Part shown: positions 15,235-24,317 of the stretch, piece after piece | Position numbering within the stretch: the stretch's first letter is position 1 | Layout of the letters: the number at the start of each line of letters is the position of its first letter | Assembly: GCA_000824825.2 (NCBI GenBank) | Contig: LM655197.1 | Location: 10,080 to 47,814 of the forward strand | Direction: 5' to 3' | DNA: 37,735 bases | Source: Mesorhizobium sp. ORS 3324 | GTDB taxonomy: Bacteria > Pseudomonadota > Alphaproteobacteria > Rhizobiales > Rhizobiaceae | Position numbers and translations under genes: made by a program | The notes under the pieces: generated by a model | The model's input: the letters and a program-made list of their open reading frames with translations, nothing else | Told to the model about the DNA's origin: nothing | The model's database searches: none

Positions 15235-16475
15235 CAGCTCCGGTAGTCGCCATTGATGGCGACATATTCCTTGGTGAGGTCGCAGGTCCACACCGTCGCC
15301 TTGCCGCGGCCGATGCCGAGGTCGGCGCGGATGCGGATGTCGTCGCGCTTCATATAGGCCGACGTCGCGTCCTCGGAGTAGGCCGGATCGCGCTCGCCCT
15401 CATGCGCCAGCCGGTTGTCGCCGAACCAGATCGACAGCCGGTCGCGGTCGGCGGGTTCGCCTGCCTTGCCGACGGCCATGACGACGCGGCCCCAATTGGC
15501 GTCCTCGCCGGCGACAGCCGTCTTGACCAGCGGCGAGTTGGCGATCGCGAGCGCGATGCGCTTGGCCGAGCGGGCGGATTTGGCGCCGGTGACCGTGACC
15601 TCGACCTGCTTGCGCGCACCCTCGCCGTCGCGCACCACTTGCAGCGCCAGCGACTTGAGCACCTTGCCCAACGCGCGGCGGAAGGCGCCGAGCCGCGCAT
15701 CCTTCGGATCGCTGATCGCGGGCGCCCCGCGCGCGGCTGCCTTGCCGGTTGCGAAGATGAGCAGCGTGTCGCTGGTCGAGGTGTCGCTGTCGACGGTGAC
15801 GGCGTTGAAGGTCTTGGTCGTGCCGCGCGACAGCAGATCCTGCAGCACCGGAGCAGCGATCGGCGCGTCGGTGGCGATGAAGGAGAGCATCGTCGCCATG
15901 TCCGGCGCGATCATGCCGGCGCCCTTGGCGATGCCGTTGATGGTCACATCGGCGTCCCCGAGCTTGACCGTCTGCGTCGCCACCTTCGGATAGGTGTCGG
16001 TGGTCATGATCGCCTTCGCCGCCTCGGTCCACTGGTCCGGCTTGCCGTCCTTCACCAGGCCGGCAAGCAGATGGCTGAACTTGTCGGTGTCCAGCGGCTC
16101 GCCGATCACCCCGGTCGAGGCCAGGAACACCTCGCTCTCGGAGCATCCTGCGGCCTTCGCCGCCGCCTCGCCGGTCAGCGCTGTCGAGGCCTTGCCCTTC
16201 TTGCCGGTGAAGGCATTGGCGTTGCCGGAATTGACCACCAGCACGCGCGCCTTGCCGGCGGGCAGGTTCTGGCGGCAGTAGTCGACCGGCGCCGAGGGAC
16301 ATTTCGACCGCGTGAAGACACCGGCGACGGCCGTGCCCGGATCGAAGACCATGGCGAGCAGGTCGGTGCGATTCCGGTATTTGATCCCGGCCTCTGCGGT
16401 GGCGATGCGCACGCCCTCGATGACCGGCATTTTGGGATATTTCTTCGGTGCGAGCGGCGAAATCGTTGCGGACAT
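15234..16475 (-). CDS. argJ: Bifunctional glutamate N-acetyltransferase / ornithine acetyltransferase
   Basis: ArgJ transfers the acetyl group from N-acetylornithine to glutamate in the cyclic arginine pathway and may also use acetyl-CoA. The 413-residue precursor has the self-cleavage motif KGAGMIAPDMATML. Cleavage is expected between Ala194 and Thr195, giving the catalytic Thr195. The ATG at 16475 gives the usual N-terminus (SPLAPKKYPKMPVIEGVRIA). The open frame further upstream is not family-like. First of argJ-GNAT-mutT. Confidence 0.96.
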   Translation of the reverse strand: MSATISPLAPKKYPKMPVIEGVRIATAEAGIKYRNRTDLLAMVFDPGTAVAGVFTRSKCPSAPVDYCRQNLPAGKARVLVVNSGNANAFTGKKGKASTALTGEAAAKAAGCSESEVFLASTGVIGEPLDTDKFSHLLAGLVKDGKPDQWTEAAKAIMTTDTYPKVATQTVKLGDADVTINGIAKGAGMIAPDMATMLSFIATDAPIAAPVLQDLLSRGTTKTFNAVTVDSDTSTSDTLLIFATGKAAARGAPAISDPKDARLGAFRRALGKVLKSLALQVVRDGEGARKQVEVTVTGAKSARSAKRIALAIANSPLVKTAVAGEDANWGRVVMAVGKAGEPADRDRLSIWFGDNRLAHEGERDPAYSEDATSAYMKRDDIRIRADLGIGRGKATVWTCDLTKEYVAINGDYRS

Positions 16476-16590
16476 TGGGACCCCGGAGCGGCAGGAACGC
16501 AGAAGGAAGGCCGGTTTGCCCGATAGCGCGCGCTGGCGCAAGAGGCGTTCTGGCCGCGCTTCAAGGGCTGCGCCCACGGCCCCGCGTTTA

Positions 16591-16603
16591 AAACGGGCCG
16601 TTT
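16591..16603. promoter_or_regulatory. Candidate TetR operator
   Basis: AAACGG-G-CCGTTT, a perfect 6-bp inverted repeat around one base, lies in the 186-bp gap between the divergent argJ and tetR-like genes, 58 nt before the TetR start. Autoregulatory TetR sites often look like this. Support is by position and symmetry only. Confidence 0.4.
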
Positions 16604-16661
16604 CGTTCCAGCCTCGGACCCCATATGATCTGCAACAGAGTCACGGTCTAAGGACGACGAG

Positions 16662-17255
16662 ATGGGCGAAGCCGCTGGTCCGGGGCGCAAATCGATCGGC
16701 GCCAGGCGCAACCCCGAAAGCGCCGACGCCATCCTAGAGGCTGCCGAAGCGGTGCTCAGCGAGGCCGGCTATTCCGGTTTCTCGATCGAGGCCGTCGCGC
16801 GGCGGGCACGGGCCGGCAAGCCGACCATCTACCGCTGGTGGCCGAGCAAGGCGGCGCTGCTGATCGAGGTTTATCAGCGCCAAAAACGCGTCGAGACACC
16901 CGATACGGGGAATATCGAGGCGGACCTTGCCGGCTTCCTCATGAATCTGTTCGCCCATTGGCGCGACACGTCGTCCGGCAACGTCTTCCGATCGCTGGTC
17001 GCCGAGGCGCAATCCGACGCGGCCGCCGCCGCGGTGCTGGCCGACTACGCCGAGGGGCGCCGCGCCCATACCGGCCGGATGATCGAGCGCGCCAAGGCGC
17101 GCGGCGAGGTGGCGGCCGATGTCGATGCCGAGCTGGTGGCGGACCTCGTCGCATCCTTCGCCTGGACGCATCTCTTGACCAACCGCCTGGACGCGGAAGA
17201 GGCGACGATTCGTACTGCGGTCCGTTATGTGGTGCGGGGGATAGCTCCCGCGTGA
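16662..17255 (+). CDS. TetR/AcrR family transcriptional regulator
   Basis: A 197-residue regulator with an N-terminal TetR helix-turn-helix (about 21-67: ADAILEAAEAVLSEAGYSGFSIEAVARRARAGKPTIYRWWPSK, shown here only as the stretch around TIYRWW at 55-60). The C-terminal ligand domain resembles the TetR_C_11/C_16 type. It stands alone on the plus strand between argJ and the parvulin gene, both minus, so its target is not obvious from context and may be only itself. It could be a later insertion into an otherwise conserved block. Confidence 0.9.
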   Translation: MGEAAGPGRKSIGARRNPESADAILEAAEAVLSEAGYSGFSIEAVARRARAGKPTIYRWWPSKAALLIEVYQRQKRVETPDTGNIEADLAGFLMNLFAHWRDTSSGNVFRSLVAEAQSDAAAAAVLADYAEGRRAHTGRMIERAKARGEVAADVDAELVADLVASFAWTHLLTNRLDAEEATIRTAVRYVVRGIAPA

Positions 17256-17267
17256 TCCTACAATGCG

Positions 17268-17288
17268 AAAGGGCGCCCGAAGGCGCCC
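17268..17288 (-). terminator. Probable terminator of the parvulin gene
   Basis: A 7-bp GC stem, GGGCGCC-CGAA-GGCGCCC (17271-17288), followed on the minus strand by TTT. It lies 29 nt beyond the parvulin stop and 16 nt beyond the convergent TetR stop, so it may serve both genes. The U-tract is weak. Confidence 0.5.
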
Positions 17289-17316
17289 CTGCAAGTTCGT
17301 TCCCAGCCGAACCGGA

Positions 17317-18231
17317 TTACTTGCCGCCTTCCAGCGTATCGACGTCCTTCTTCAGCTTCGCGTCCGGGATCTCGACCTTGGCGGCGCCGCGCAACTCCTT
17401 GACCATGGCAAAATACTTGTCGCGGATCACCGCCTGCTTGGCCTGGTCCTTCACATCCTCGAAGGCCGGCGGCTGCTTGGCGCGCTTGTCCTCGACCTTG
17501 ATGACGTGCCAGCCGAACTGCGACTGCACCGGCTCCTTCGAGTACTTGCCGACATCCAGCGCGAACGCCGCCTTGTCGAACTCCGGCACCATCTGTCCGG
17601 GACCGAACCAGCCGAGGTCGCCGCCATTCGACTTGCCGCTCGGATCGCTGGTGTGTTCGTTGGCCAGCTTCTGGAAATCGGCGCCGCCGTCAAGCTGCTT
17701 GATGATCGCCTCGGCCTCTTCCTTCGTCTTCACGAGGATATGACGGGCGTGGATCTCATTGACCGGCGGCGTGTTGGCGATTTCCTGGTCGTAGCGGGCG
17801 CGGACGTCGGCATCCGTCACCTTGTTAACGACCTCCTTCTCGACCACTTCGCCGTGCAGGGCGCGCTGCTGCAGGAAGGCCATGCGGCGCTGGAAGTCGG
17901 GATCCTTGTCGAGGCCGCTGTCGACCGCCTTCTTGGCCATGACGCGGATTTCGATGGCTGCCGAGAGTGCGGCGGCACGCCGCTGTTCCGGCGGCAGCTG
18001 CTGGAACTGCTGCGACAGCTCGCCCTCCGCGAGCGCAAGGTCGGCCTCGGTCAGCTTCTCGCCATTGACGGTTGCGACCACGGCATTCGGGTCGACCGGA
18101 GCAGCGGGCGCCGCGGCCTCCGGCTGGGCGGGCTTGGTTTCCTGCGCCATCAGCGGTGACAACGAAAAAGCCGAGAGGCCGAAGGCCAGGCCGAGGCTGG
18201 CGAGCGACACGCGGCGGAACAACAGGGACAT
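17317..18231 (-). CDS. Peptidylprolyl isomerase, parvulin/SurA type, exported
   Basis: A 304-residue periplasmic folding factor. A signal peptide (about 1-29, ending SPLMAQ) is followed by an Ala/Pro linker, the SurA-N-like helical region (about 50-150) and one parvulin domain (158-250) with HARHILVKTKEEA, GGDLGWFGPGQMVPEF and PVQSQFGWHVIKV. It isomerises Xaa-Pro bonds of exported proteins. The ATG at 18231 gives a normal signal peptide; the open frame upstream does not. It faces secA, so translocase and folding factor are divergent neighbours. Confidence 0.93.
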   Translation of the reverse strand: MSLLFRRVSLASLGLAFGLSAFSLSPLMAQETKPAQPEAAAPAAPVDPNAVVATVNGEKLTEADLALAEGELSQQFQQLPPEQRRAAALSAAIEIRVMAKKAVDSGLDKDPDFQRRMAFLQQRALHGEVVEKEVVNKVTDADVRARYDQEIANTPPVNEIHARHILVKTKEEAEAIIKQLDGGADFQKLANEHTSDPSGKSNGGDLGWFGPGQMVPEFDKAAFALDVGKYSKEPVQSQFGWHVIKVEDKRAKQPPAFEDVKDQAKQAVIRDKYFAMVKELRGAAKVEIPDAKLKKDVDTLEGGK

Positions 18232-18337
18232 CAAGATAACTCCAATGGGATTGCCAATAAGGATCGCTTGCGCGGAAAGGTTCCAGATCAGTCGGATTGT
18301 GGCGGAATTTGGCGCCGCCCATCGGGCTAACGCGGCG

Positions 18338-18366
18338 TTGACATCAGTTGAGCCCCCTCTTATCTG
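18338..18366 (+). promoter_or_regulatory. Probable secA promoter
   Basis: TTGACA (18338-18343), 17 nt, TATCTG (18361-18366). The -35 is consensus and the spacing ideal. Start of transcription would be near 18373, leaving a leader of about 120 nt before the secA ATG. Confidence 0.7.
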
Positions 18367-18493
18367 TCCAACGACTTGGCGTCCAGAACCGTTTTCCGGG
18401 CGCTTTTTGCGTTTGTCCGCATTCACGCGGATTTGATAGGCCCGCCAGGCGCCCGTCGCAAACGGCTAAAATTGCTATCGAAAGGACCATTGG

Positions 18494-21226
18494 ATGGTCA
18501 GTCTCGGCGCTCTCGCGCGTAAGGTTTTCGGCTCTTCCAACGACCGCCGAGTCAAGGCGACCAGGCCCCGGGTCGAGGCCATCAATGGGTTGGAAAACGA
18601 GATGCGGGCGCTCTCGGACGCCGAGCTTGCCGGCCGCACCGAAAAATTCCGTCAGGATCTGGCCAACGGCGCCTCGCTCGACGACCTGCTGATCCCGGCC
18701 TTCGCCACCGTGCGCGAGGCGGCCCGTCGCGTGCTCGGCCTGCGTCCTTTTGACGTGCAATTGATCGGCGGCATGGTGCTGCACAACGGCGGCATCGCCG
18801 AGATGCGCACCGGCGAGGGCAAGACGCTGGTCGCCACCTTGCCGGTCTATCTCAACGCGCTCGCCGGCAAGGGCGTGCACGTCGTCACCGTCAACGACTA
18901 TCTCGCCAAGCGCGACGCCGAGTGGATGGGTCGCGTCTACAAGTTCCTCGGCCTCAGCGTCGGCGTCATCGTCCATGGTCTTTCCGACGACGAACGCCGC
19001 GAAGCCTATGCCGCCGACGTCACCTACGGCACCAACAACGAGCTCGGCTTCGACTATCTGCGCGACAACATGAAATATGAGCGCTCGCAGATGGTGCAGC
19101 GCGGCCATGCCTACGCCATCGTCGACGAGGTGGACTCGATCCTGGTCGACGAGGCGCGCACGCCGCTGATCATTTCCGGCCCGCTGGAAGATCGCTCGGA
19201 GATGTACAACACCATCGACGCCTTCATGCTGAGGCTCGGCCCGGCCGACTACGAGGTGGACGAGAAGCAGAAGACCACGATCTTCACCGAGGACGGCACC
19301 GAGAAGCTGGAGAACATGCTGCGCGACGCGGGCCTGTTGAAGGGCGAGTCGCTCTACGACGTCGAGAACGTCGCCATCGTCCACCACGTCAACAACGCGC
19401 TGAAGGCGCACCTCCTGTTCCAGAAGGACAGGGACTACATCGTGCGCAACGGCGAGATCGTCATCATCGACGAGTTCACCGGCCGCATGATGCCCGGCCG
19501 CCGCTATTCGGAAGGCCTGCACCAGGCGCTCGAGGCCAAGGAGCACGTCCAGATCCAGCCGGAGAACCAGACGCTGGCCTCCGTCACCTTCCAGAACTAT
19601 TTCCGCCTCTACAAGAAGCTCGCGGGCATGACCGGCACGGCGCTGACCGAAGCCGAGGAATTCGCCAATATCTACAATCTCGAGGTCACCGAGATCCCGA
19701 CCAACCTGCCGGTCGCCCGCAAGGACGAGGACGACGAGGTCTACCGGACGGTGGACGAGAAGTACAAGGCGATCGTCAAGGAGATCCGCGACGCCCGCGA
19801 GCGCGGCCAGCCGATCCTGGTCGGCACCACCTCGATCGAGAAATCCGAGCATCTGGCCGAGCGCCTGCGCAAGGAAGGCATCAAGAATTTCGAGGTGCTC
19901 AACGCCCGCCACCATGAGCGCGAGGCGGCGATCGTCGCCCAGGCCGGCAAGCCCGGCGCCATCACCATCGCCACCAACATGGCCGGCCGCGGCACCGACA
20001 TCCAGCTCGGCGGCAATGCCGACATGCGCATCGCCGAGGAACTCGCTGACGTTCCCGCCGGACCGGAGCGCGACGCGCGCGAGAAACAGATCCGCGATGA
20101 TATCGCGCAGCTGAAGGAAAAGGCGCTCGCCGCCGGCGGCCTTTACGTGCTCGCCACCGAGCGTCACGAATCGCGCCGGATCGACAACCAGCTCCGCGGC
20201 CGCTCAGGCCGTCAAGGCGACCCCGGCCGATCGAAATTCTTCCTGTCGCTGCAGGACGACCTGATGCGCATCTTCGGCTCCGAGCGCATGGACGGCATGC
20301 TGCAGAAGCTAGGGCTCAAGGAAGACGAGGCGATCATCCACCCCTGGATCAACAAGGCGCTGGAGAAGGCACAGAAGAAGGTCGAGGCGCGCAATTTCGA
20401 CATCCGCAAGAACCTTTTGAAATATGACGACGTCTCCAACGACCAGCGCAAGGTGGTGTTCGAGCAGCGCCTCGAGCTGATGGACGGCGAGGGCCTGTCC
20501 GAGACGGTGACCGAGATGCGTGAGGGCGTCATCGAAGACATCGTCGCCAAGAACATCCCCGAAAACGCCTATGCCGAGCAGTGGAACGTTGCCGGCCTGA
20601 AGGAGGAAGTAGCGCAGTATCTCAACCTCGACCTGCCTGTCGAGGACTGGGTCAAGGAAGAGGGTATCGCCGAGGACGACATTCGCGAGCGCATCTCGGC
20701 TGCCGCCGAGGCCGCCGCCAAGGAGCGCGCCGAGCGCTTCGGCCCCGACGTGATGAGCTATGTCGAGCGCTCCGTGGTGCTGCAGACGCTCGACCATCTG
20801 TGGCGCGAGCATATCGTCAACCTCGACCACCTGCGCTCGGTCGTCGGCTTCCGCGGCTACGCCCAGCGCGACCCGCTGCAGGAGTACAAGGGCGAGGCAT
20901 TCGAGCTGTTCCAGGGCATGCTCGGCAGCCTGCGCCAGGCCGTCACCGCGCAGCTGATGCGCGTCGAGCTGGTCCGCCAGGCGGCGGAAGCGCCGCCGCC
21001 GGAAACCCCGAACATGTTCGGCAGCCACATCGACGGCACCACCGGGGAGGACGACTTCCAGGGCGGCGAGACGGCACTCCTGGTTCGCCAGGATCAGAGC
21101 GCAATCGTCGCGCCGGAAAACCGCGACCCGAAGAACCCGGCAACCTGGGGCAAGGTCGGCCGCAACGAGGCCTGCCCCTGCGGCTCGGGCAAGAAGTACA
21201 AGCACTGCCACGGTGCGTTTGCCTGA
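18494..21226 (+). CDS. secA: Preprotein translocase ATPase SecA
   Basis: The motor of the Sec export pathway. The 910-residue protein has Walker A GEGKT (107-111), the DEVDSILVDEARTPLIISG region (about 215), the preprotein cross-linking domain, the second nucleotide domain with MAGRGTDIQLGG, the helical scaffold and the C-terminal zinc and SecB-binding tail CPCGSGKKYKHCHG with Cys894, Cys896, Cys905 and His906. The start MVSLGALARKVFGSSNDR is standard for alphaproteobacteria. It is followed within 15 nt by a palindromic repeat. Confidence 0.98.
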   Translation: MVSLGALARKVFGSSNDRRVKATRPRVEAINGLENEMRALSDAELAGRTEKFRQDLANGASLDDLLIPAFATVREAARRVLGLRPFDVQLIGGMVLHNGGIAEMRTGEGKTLVATLPVYLNALAGKGVHVVTVNDYLAKRDAEWMGRVYKFLGLSVGVIVHGLSDDERREAYAADVTYGTNNELGFDYLRDNMKYERSQMVQRGHAYAIVDEVDSILVDEARTPLIISGPLEDRSEMYNTIDAFMLRLGPADYEVDEKQKTTIFTEDGTEKLENMLRDAGLLKGESLYDVENVAIVHHVNNALKAHLLFQKDRDYIVRNGEIVIIDEFTGRMMPGRRYSEGLHQALEAKEHVQIQPENQTLASVTFQNYFRLYKKLAGMTGTALTEAEEFANIYNLEVTEIPTNLPVARKDEDDEVYRTVDEKYKAIVKEIRDARERGQPILVGTTSIEKSEHLAERLRKEGIKNFEVLNARHHEREAAIVAQAGKPGAITIATNMAGRGTDIQLGGNADMRIAEELADVPAGPERDAREKQIRDDIAQLKEKALAAGGLYVLATERHESRRIDNQLRGRSGRQGDPGRSKFFLSLQDDLMRIFGSERMDGMLQKLGLKEDEAIIHPWINKALEKAQKKVEARNFDIRKNLLKYDDVSNDQRKVVFEQRLELMDGEGLSETVTEMREGVIEDIVAKNIPENAYAEQWNVAGLKEEVAQYLNLDLPVEDWVKEEGIAEDDIRERISAAAEAAAKERAERFGPDVMSYVERSVVLQTLDHLWREHIVNLDHLRSVVGFRGYAQRDPLQEYKGEAFELFQGMLGSLRQAVTAQLMRVELVRQAAEAPPPETPNMFGSHIDGTTGEDDFQGGETALLVRQDQSAIVAPENRDPKNPATWGKVGRNEACPCGSGKKYKHCHGAFA

Positions 21227-21238
21227 CGCACCTTTTTT

Positions 21239-21264
21239 CCTTCTCCCCGTTCACGGGGAGAAGG
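21239..21264. repeat. REP/RIME-like palindromic repeat, copy A
   Basis: Perfect 12-bp arms CCTTCTCCCCGT and ACGGGGAGAAGG around TC, followed by TGCCCGAAGGGCGGATGAG. The same arms recur at 30245-30272 and 30341-30370. It lies 12 nt after the secA stop. T6 precedes the stem rather than following it, so it is not a classical terminator for secA, though the hairpin may protect the mRNA 3' end. Confidence 0.8.
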
Positions 21265-21284
21265 TGCCCGAAGGGCGGATGAGA

Positions 21285-21562
21285 AGCGGCGCCGGCATTT
21301 GGGTGTCGGGGTGCATCTGACGCACGTAGAGGAGCCGTCAGGCCTTTATCGTCCCTATCGGATCGACCGCTGTCGGGTCACACAAATCGTCGGTCACCAA
21401 TTCTCGATAGCTCGCGCCGTCCCATCCGCCTGCGATGCTCGGACTACTCCTCAACTCCCGGTATAGTGACGGCGTGCACGAAGCACTTCACCCAACCGTT
21501 TCTTAATGTGTTTCGAATACACCCGACCGCTGGAAAGAGGCGGGAAACGGAGAGAATTCGGG
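21285..21562. other. Intergenic region before the flippase gene
   Basis: No convincing gene. GTATAGTG at 21461-21468 offers a -10-like TATAGT about 95 nt before the flippase start, but the region 17 nt upstream is not a good -35 box. GGAGAGA (21549-21555) is the ribosome-binding site of the GTG at 21563. Nothing else is recognised. Confidence 0.4.
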
Positions 21563-22966
21563 GTGCGCTTTTCCGCGGCGACGACTGCCGGGCGGTTCCT
21601 GCCGCAGCGCTGGGCGCTGCGCATGCGGCCGCTGCTTGGCCGCATCGATGCCGTGCTGTTCACCGCCGACGAACGCGGCGAAGCCGGCCGCATGTCGCTG
21701 ATCGCCTTTTCCATCCGCATCGTCAGCGCCGTCATCGCCTTCGTCAGCCAAGTGCTGATGGCGCGCTGGATGGGCTCGTTCGAATACGGCATCTCCGTGC
21801 TGGTCTGGGTCACGATGGTGATCGTCGGCAACCTCGCCTGCCTCGGCTTCCACACCTCGGTCATCCGCTTCATCCCCGAATATCGCGAGCGCGGCATGCT
21901 CGCCGAGCTGCGCGGCATCGTATTGGCGAGCCGCCTCTTCGTGCTCGTCGCCTCGACGGTGATCGCCGGCCTCGGCGCGCTCGGCGTCTGGCTGTCTTCG
22001 GACTGGATCGAGAACTATTACGTCGTGCCCTTCATCCTCGGCGTCATCTGCCTGCCGATGATCGCGCTGGGCGACCTGCTGCAGGGGCTTGCCCGCGCGA
22101 ACTCCTGGGCGCTGCTCGCGCTCTCGCCCACCTATCTGGTGCGGCCGGTGCTGATCCTGGCGTTCTTGGCGCTGATGCTCGTCATGAACTACGCCCCGGA
22201 CGCCAAGACCGCCATCTTCGCCTCGATCGCCGCCACCTATGTGACGACGCTCGGCCAGTTGATGGCCGTCACCTCGCGCATGGACAAGAAAATCCCGGCC
22301 GGGCTGATGACCGTGCATTTCGGCCAGTGGTTCCTGGTCTCGCTGCCGATCTTCCTGGTCGAGAGCTTCTTCTTCCTGCTCACCAATGCCGACGTGCTGA
22401 TGGTCGGCGCCTATCTCGACCCCAACGACGTCGCCGTCTATTTCGCCACCGTCAAGACGCTGGCGCTGGTGCATTTCGTCTATTTCGCCGTCAAGGCGGG
22501 CGTTGCCCAGCGCTATGCGCAGTTCACCCATGGCGAGCCCGAAAGGCTTGCCGCCTTCGCCCGCGAGACCGTCTCCTGGACCTTTTGGCCCTCGCTGGCG
22601 ATGGCGCTTCTGGTGCTGGCGCTCGGCGAGCCGATGCTGGTCCTGTTCGGCCCCGAATTCACCGCCGGCTATCCGCTGCTGTTCCTGCTCGTCCTCGGCG
22701 TCGTCGCGCGCGGCGCCGTCGGCCCCTGTGAAAGCCTGCTCACCATGAGCGGCAACCAGAACATCTGCGCCGCCGTCTATGCCATGACGCTTGCCCTCAA
22801 TATCGGCCTCAACGTGATCCTGATCCCGCTTTTCGGTCTCTGGGGTGCGGCGGTCGCCACCAGCCTGGCCATGGTCTTCGAGGCCAGCGCGCTGTCCTTC
22901 ACCGTCTGGCGCAAGCTCGGCATCGTCATGGCGATCTTCGTGCCTGCGGATAAGGAAGCCGCCTGA
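21563..22966 (+). CDS. Oligosaccharide flippase family membrane protein (Wzx/MATE-like)
   Basis: A 467-residue protein with about 12-14 hydrophobic segments, resembling polysaccharide or lipid-linked oligosaccharide flippases of the MOP superfamily. The first helix begins near SLIAFSIRIVSAVIAFVSQVLMARWMG, of which ARWMGSFEYG is the conserved family turn. Later helices include DVLMVGAYLDPNDVAVYFAT and ALNIGLNVILIPLFGLWGAA. GTG 21563 has GGAGAGA 7 nt upstream. An ATG at 21506 is in frame but lacks such a site. Its stop overlaps the acyltransferase start by one base. No glycosyltransferase genes are nearby, so the cargo is unknown. Confidence 0.85.
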   Translation: MRFSAATTAGRFLPQRWALRMRPLLGRIDAVLFTADERGEAGRMSLIAFSIRIVSAVIAFVSQVLMARWMGSFEYGISVLVWVTMVIVGNLACLGFHTSVIRFIPEYRERGMLAELRGIVLASRLFVLVASTVIAGLGALGVWLSSDWIENYYVVPFILGVICLPMIALGDLLQGLARANSWALLALSPTYLVRPVLILAFLALMLVMNYAPDAKTAIFASIAATYVTTLGQLMAVTSRMDKKIPAGLMTVHFGQWFLVSLPIFLVESFFFLLTNADVLMVGAYLDPNDVAVYFATVKTLALVHFVYFAVKAGVAQRYAQFTHGEPERLAAFARETVSWTFWPSLAMALLVLALGEPMLVLFGPEFTAGYPLLFLLVLGVVARGAVGPCESLLTMSGNQNICAAVYAMTLALNIGLNVILIPLFGLWGAAVATSLAMVFEASALSFTVWRKLGIVMAIFVPADKEAA

Positions 22967-24246
22967 TGGCCGCCGTTCCTTTGCTCGAGGAGACCAGCGG
23001 CGGCCCGGCCGGCGCCATGGTGTCGGGCCTTGCCGGCCTCGCCCGAGAGGCCGACCCCGCCCATATCGAGCTCTTCGCCAACAACCGGCCGGAGCGCAAG
23101 CTCGCCCTTTACCCGGCGTCGGCCGGCTTCGACCTCGTCGAGGAGCTCGACTATCTCTGCACCCGCACGATCGAGCCCAATGTCTTCTTCAACCCGCGCT
23201 TCCTCGCGCCCGCCATGCCGAGGCTCGAGGACCGCGAGGTGCGGCTCGCCGTCATCCGCGACGGCGACGAGTTCCGCAACCGGCTGCGACTTCTGGTGCC
23301 GTTCTCCGTCGAGCGGCCGGCGATCCCCCTCGGCGTCCCGGTGATGCGCACATGGTCGAGCCCGTTCGGTCCGCTCGGCACGCCGCTGGTCGACCGCGAC
23401 GACCCGGTCGGCGTCATCGAGGATTTCTTCTCGATGCTGTCCAGGCCGCATCTCAAGCTGCCGAAAGTCTTCGTGTTGCCTGACATGAGGCTGGACGGCC
23501 CGGTGGCGAGCCTGCTCACCTCCTTTGCCGACAGCCGCGGCCTGACCCTGGTCACCACCGGCAAGGTCGAGCGCCCGGTGCTGGAAAGCGATGCCGACGG
23601 CGACGACTATCTCAAGGCATCGCTGCGCTCGCATCACTTTCGCGAGTTCCGCCGCCTGAAGCGTCGCCTGGCCGACCTCGGCGAGCTCGAGCATGTCGTG
23701 GCGCGCGGGCCAGACGACATCCGCCATGCCATCGAAAGCTTCCTGACCCTGGAGGCCGCCGGCTGGAAGGGCCGCGAGCGCACGGCCATGGCGATCGATC
23801 GCTACCGCGCCGCCTTCGCCCGCGAGGCCGTGCACCGGCTGGCCGAGCACGACATGTGCCGCATCCATTCGCTGAAGCTCGACGGCCGCACGATCGCCTG
23901 CCTCGTCGTCTTCGTCGAAGCGGGCGTCGCCTACACCTGGAAGACGGCCTATGACGAGGCGCTCTCCGCCTATTCGCCTGGCACGCTGCTGATGATCGAG
24001 GTGACCAGGCAGCACCTCGACGACCCCAACATCGTCGTGACCGATTCCTGCGCGGTGCCTGACCATCCGGTGATGAGCCGGCTGTGGACGGAGCGCAAGC
24101 CGATGGGCACGCTGGTCGTCAGCCTGACGCCGGACGCCGACCGGCTGGCCCGCCAGGCGGCCTCGCAGCTCCACCTCTACCGCGAGACCCGCAACATGGC
24201 GCGCATCCTGCGCAACCGCATGCGGAGCCTGTTAAAAAGACGCTAG
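22966..24246 (+). CDS. GNAT acyltransferase of the CelD/BcsL type
   Basis: A 426-residue protein of the family often labelled acetyltransferase involved in cellulose biosynthesis. The C-terminal GNAT-like part (about 215-385) has HHFREFRRLKRRL, the signature WKGR (267-270), TWKTAYDE (324-331) and YSPGT (336-340). The N-terminal half (about 1-210) is the variable domain seen in long members. The ATG shares one base with the flippase stop (TGATG), a strong sign of coupled translation. I infer that it modifies what the flippase exports, or a precursor of it. No cellulose synthase gene is nearby. Confidence 0.85.
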   Translation: MAAVPLLEETSGGPAGAMVSGLAGLAREADPAHIELFANNRPERKLALYPASAGFDLVEELDYLCTRTIEPNVFFNPRFLAPAMPRLEDREVRLAVIRDGDEFRNRLRLLVPFSVERPAIPLGVPVMRTWSSPFGPLGTPLVDRDDPVGVIEDFFSMLSRPHLKLPKVFVLPDMRLDGPVASLLTSFADSRGLTLVTTGKVERPVLESDADGDDYLKASLRSHHFREFRRLKRRLADLGELEHVVARGPDDIRHAIESFLTLEAAGWKGRERTAMAIDRYRAAFAREAVHRLAEHDMCRIHSLKLDGRTIACLVVFVEAGVAYTWKTAYDEALSAYSPGTLLMIEVTRQHLDDPNIVVTDSCAVPDHPVMSRLWTERKPMGTLVVSLTPDADRLARQAASQLHLYRETRNMARILRNRMRSLLKRR

Positions 24247-24317
24247 ATGAAAAGCTGCACACCGGCTAAGGCATCCGGCGGCCGGGTCCGGCCGGCCTTC
24301 CCCACAAAGCATTTCCC

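Noticed and set aside
18344..20167. 607-residue open frame on the minus strand
   Set aside because: It is antisense to secA, has no recognisable fold, and its composition is typical of a complementary-strand shadow.
21233..21264. Classical terminator after secA
   Set aside because: The T6 run precedes the stem on the plus strand, and on the minus strand the stem is followed by A residues. It is better described as a palindromic repeat.
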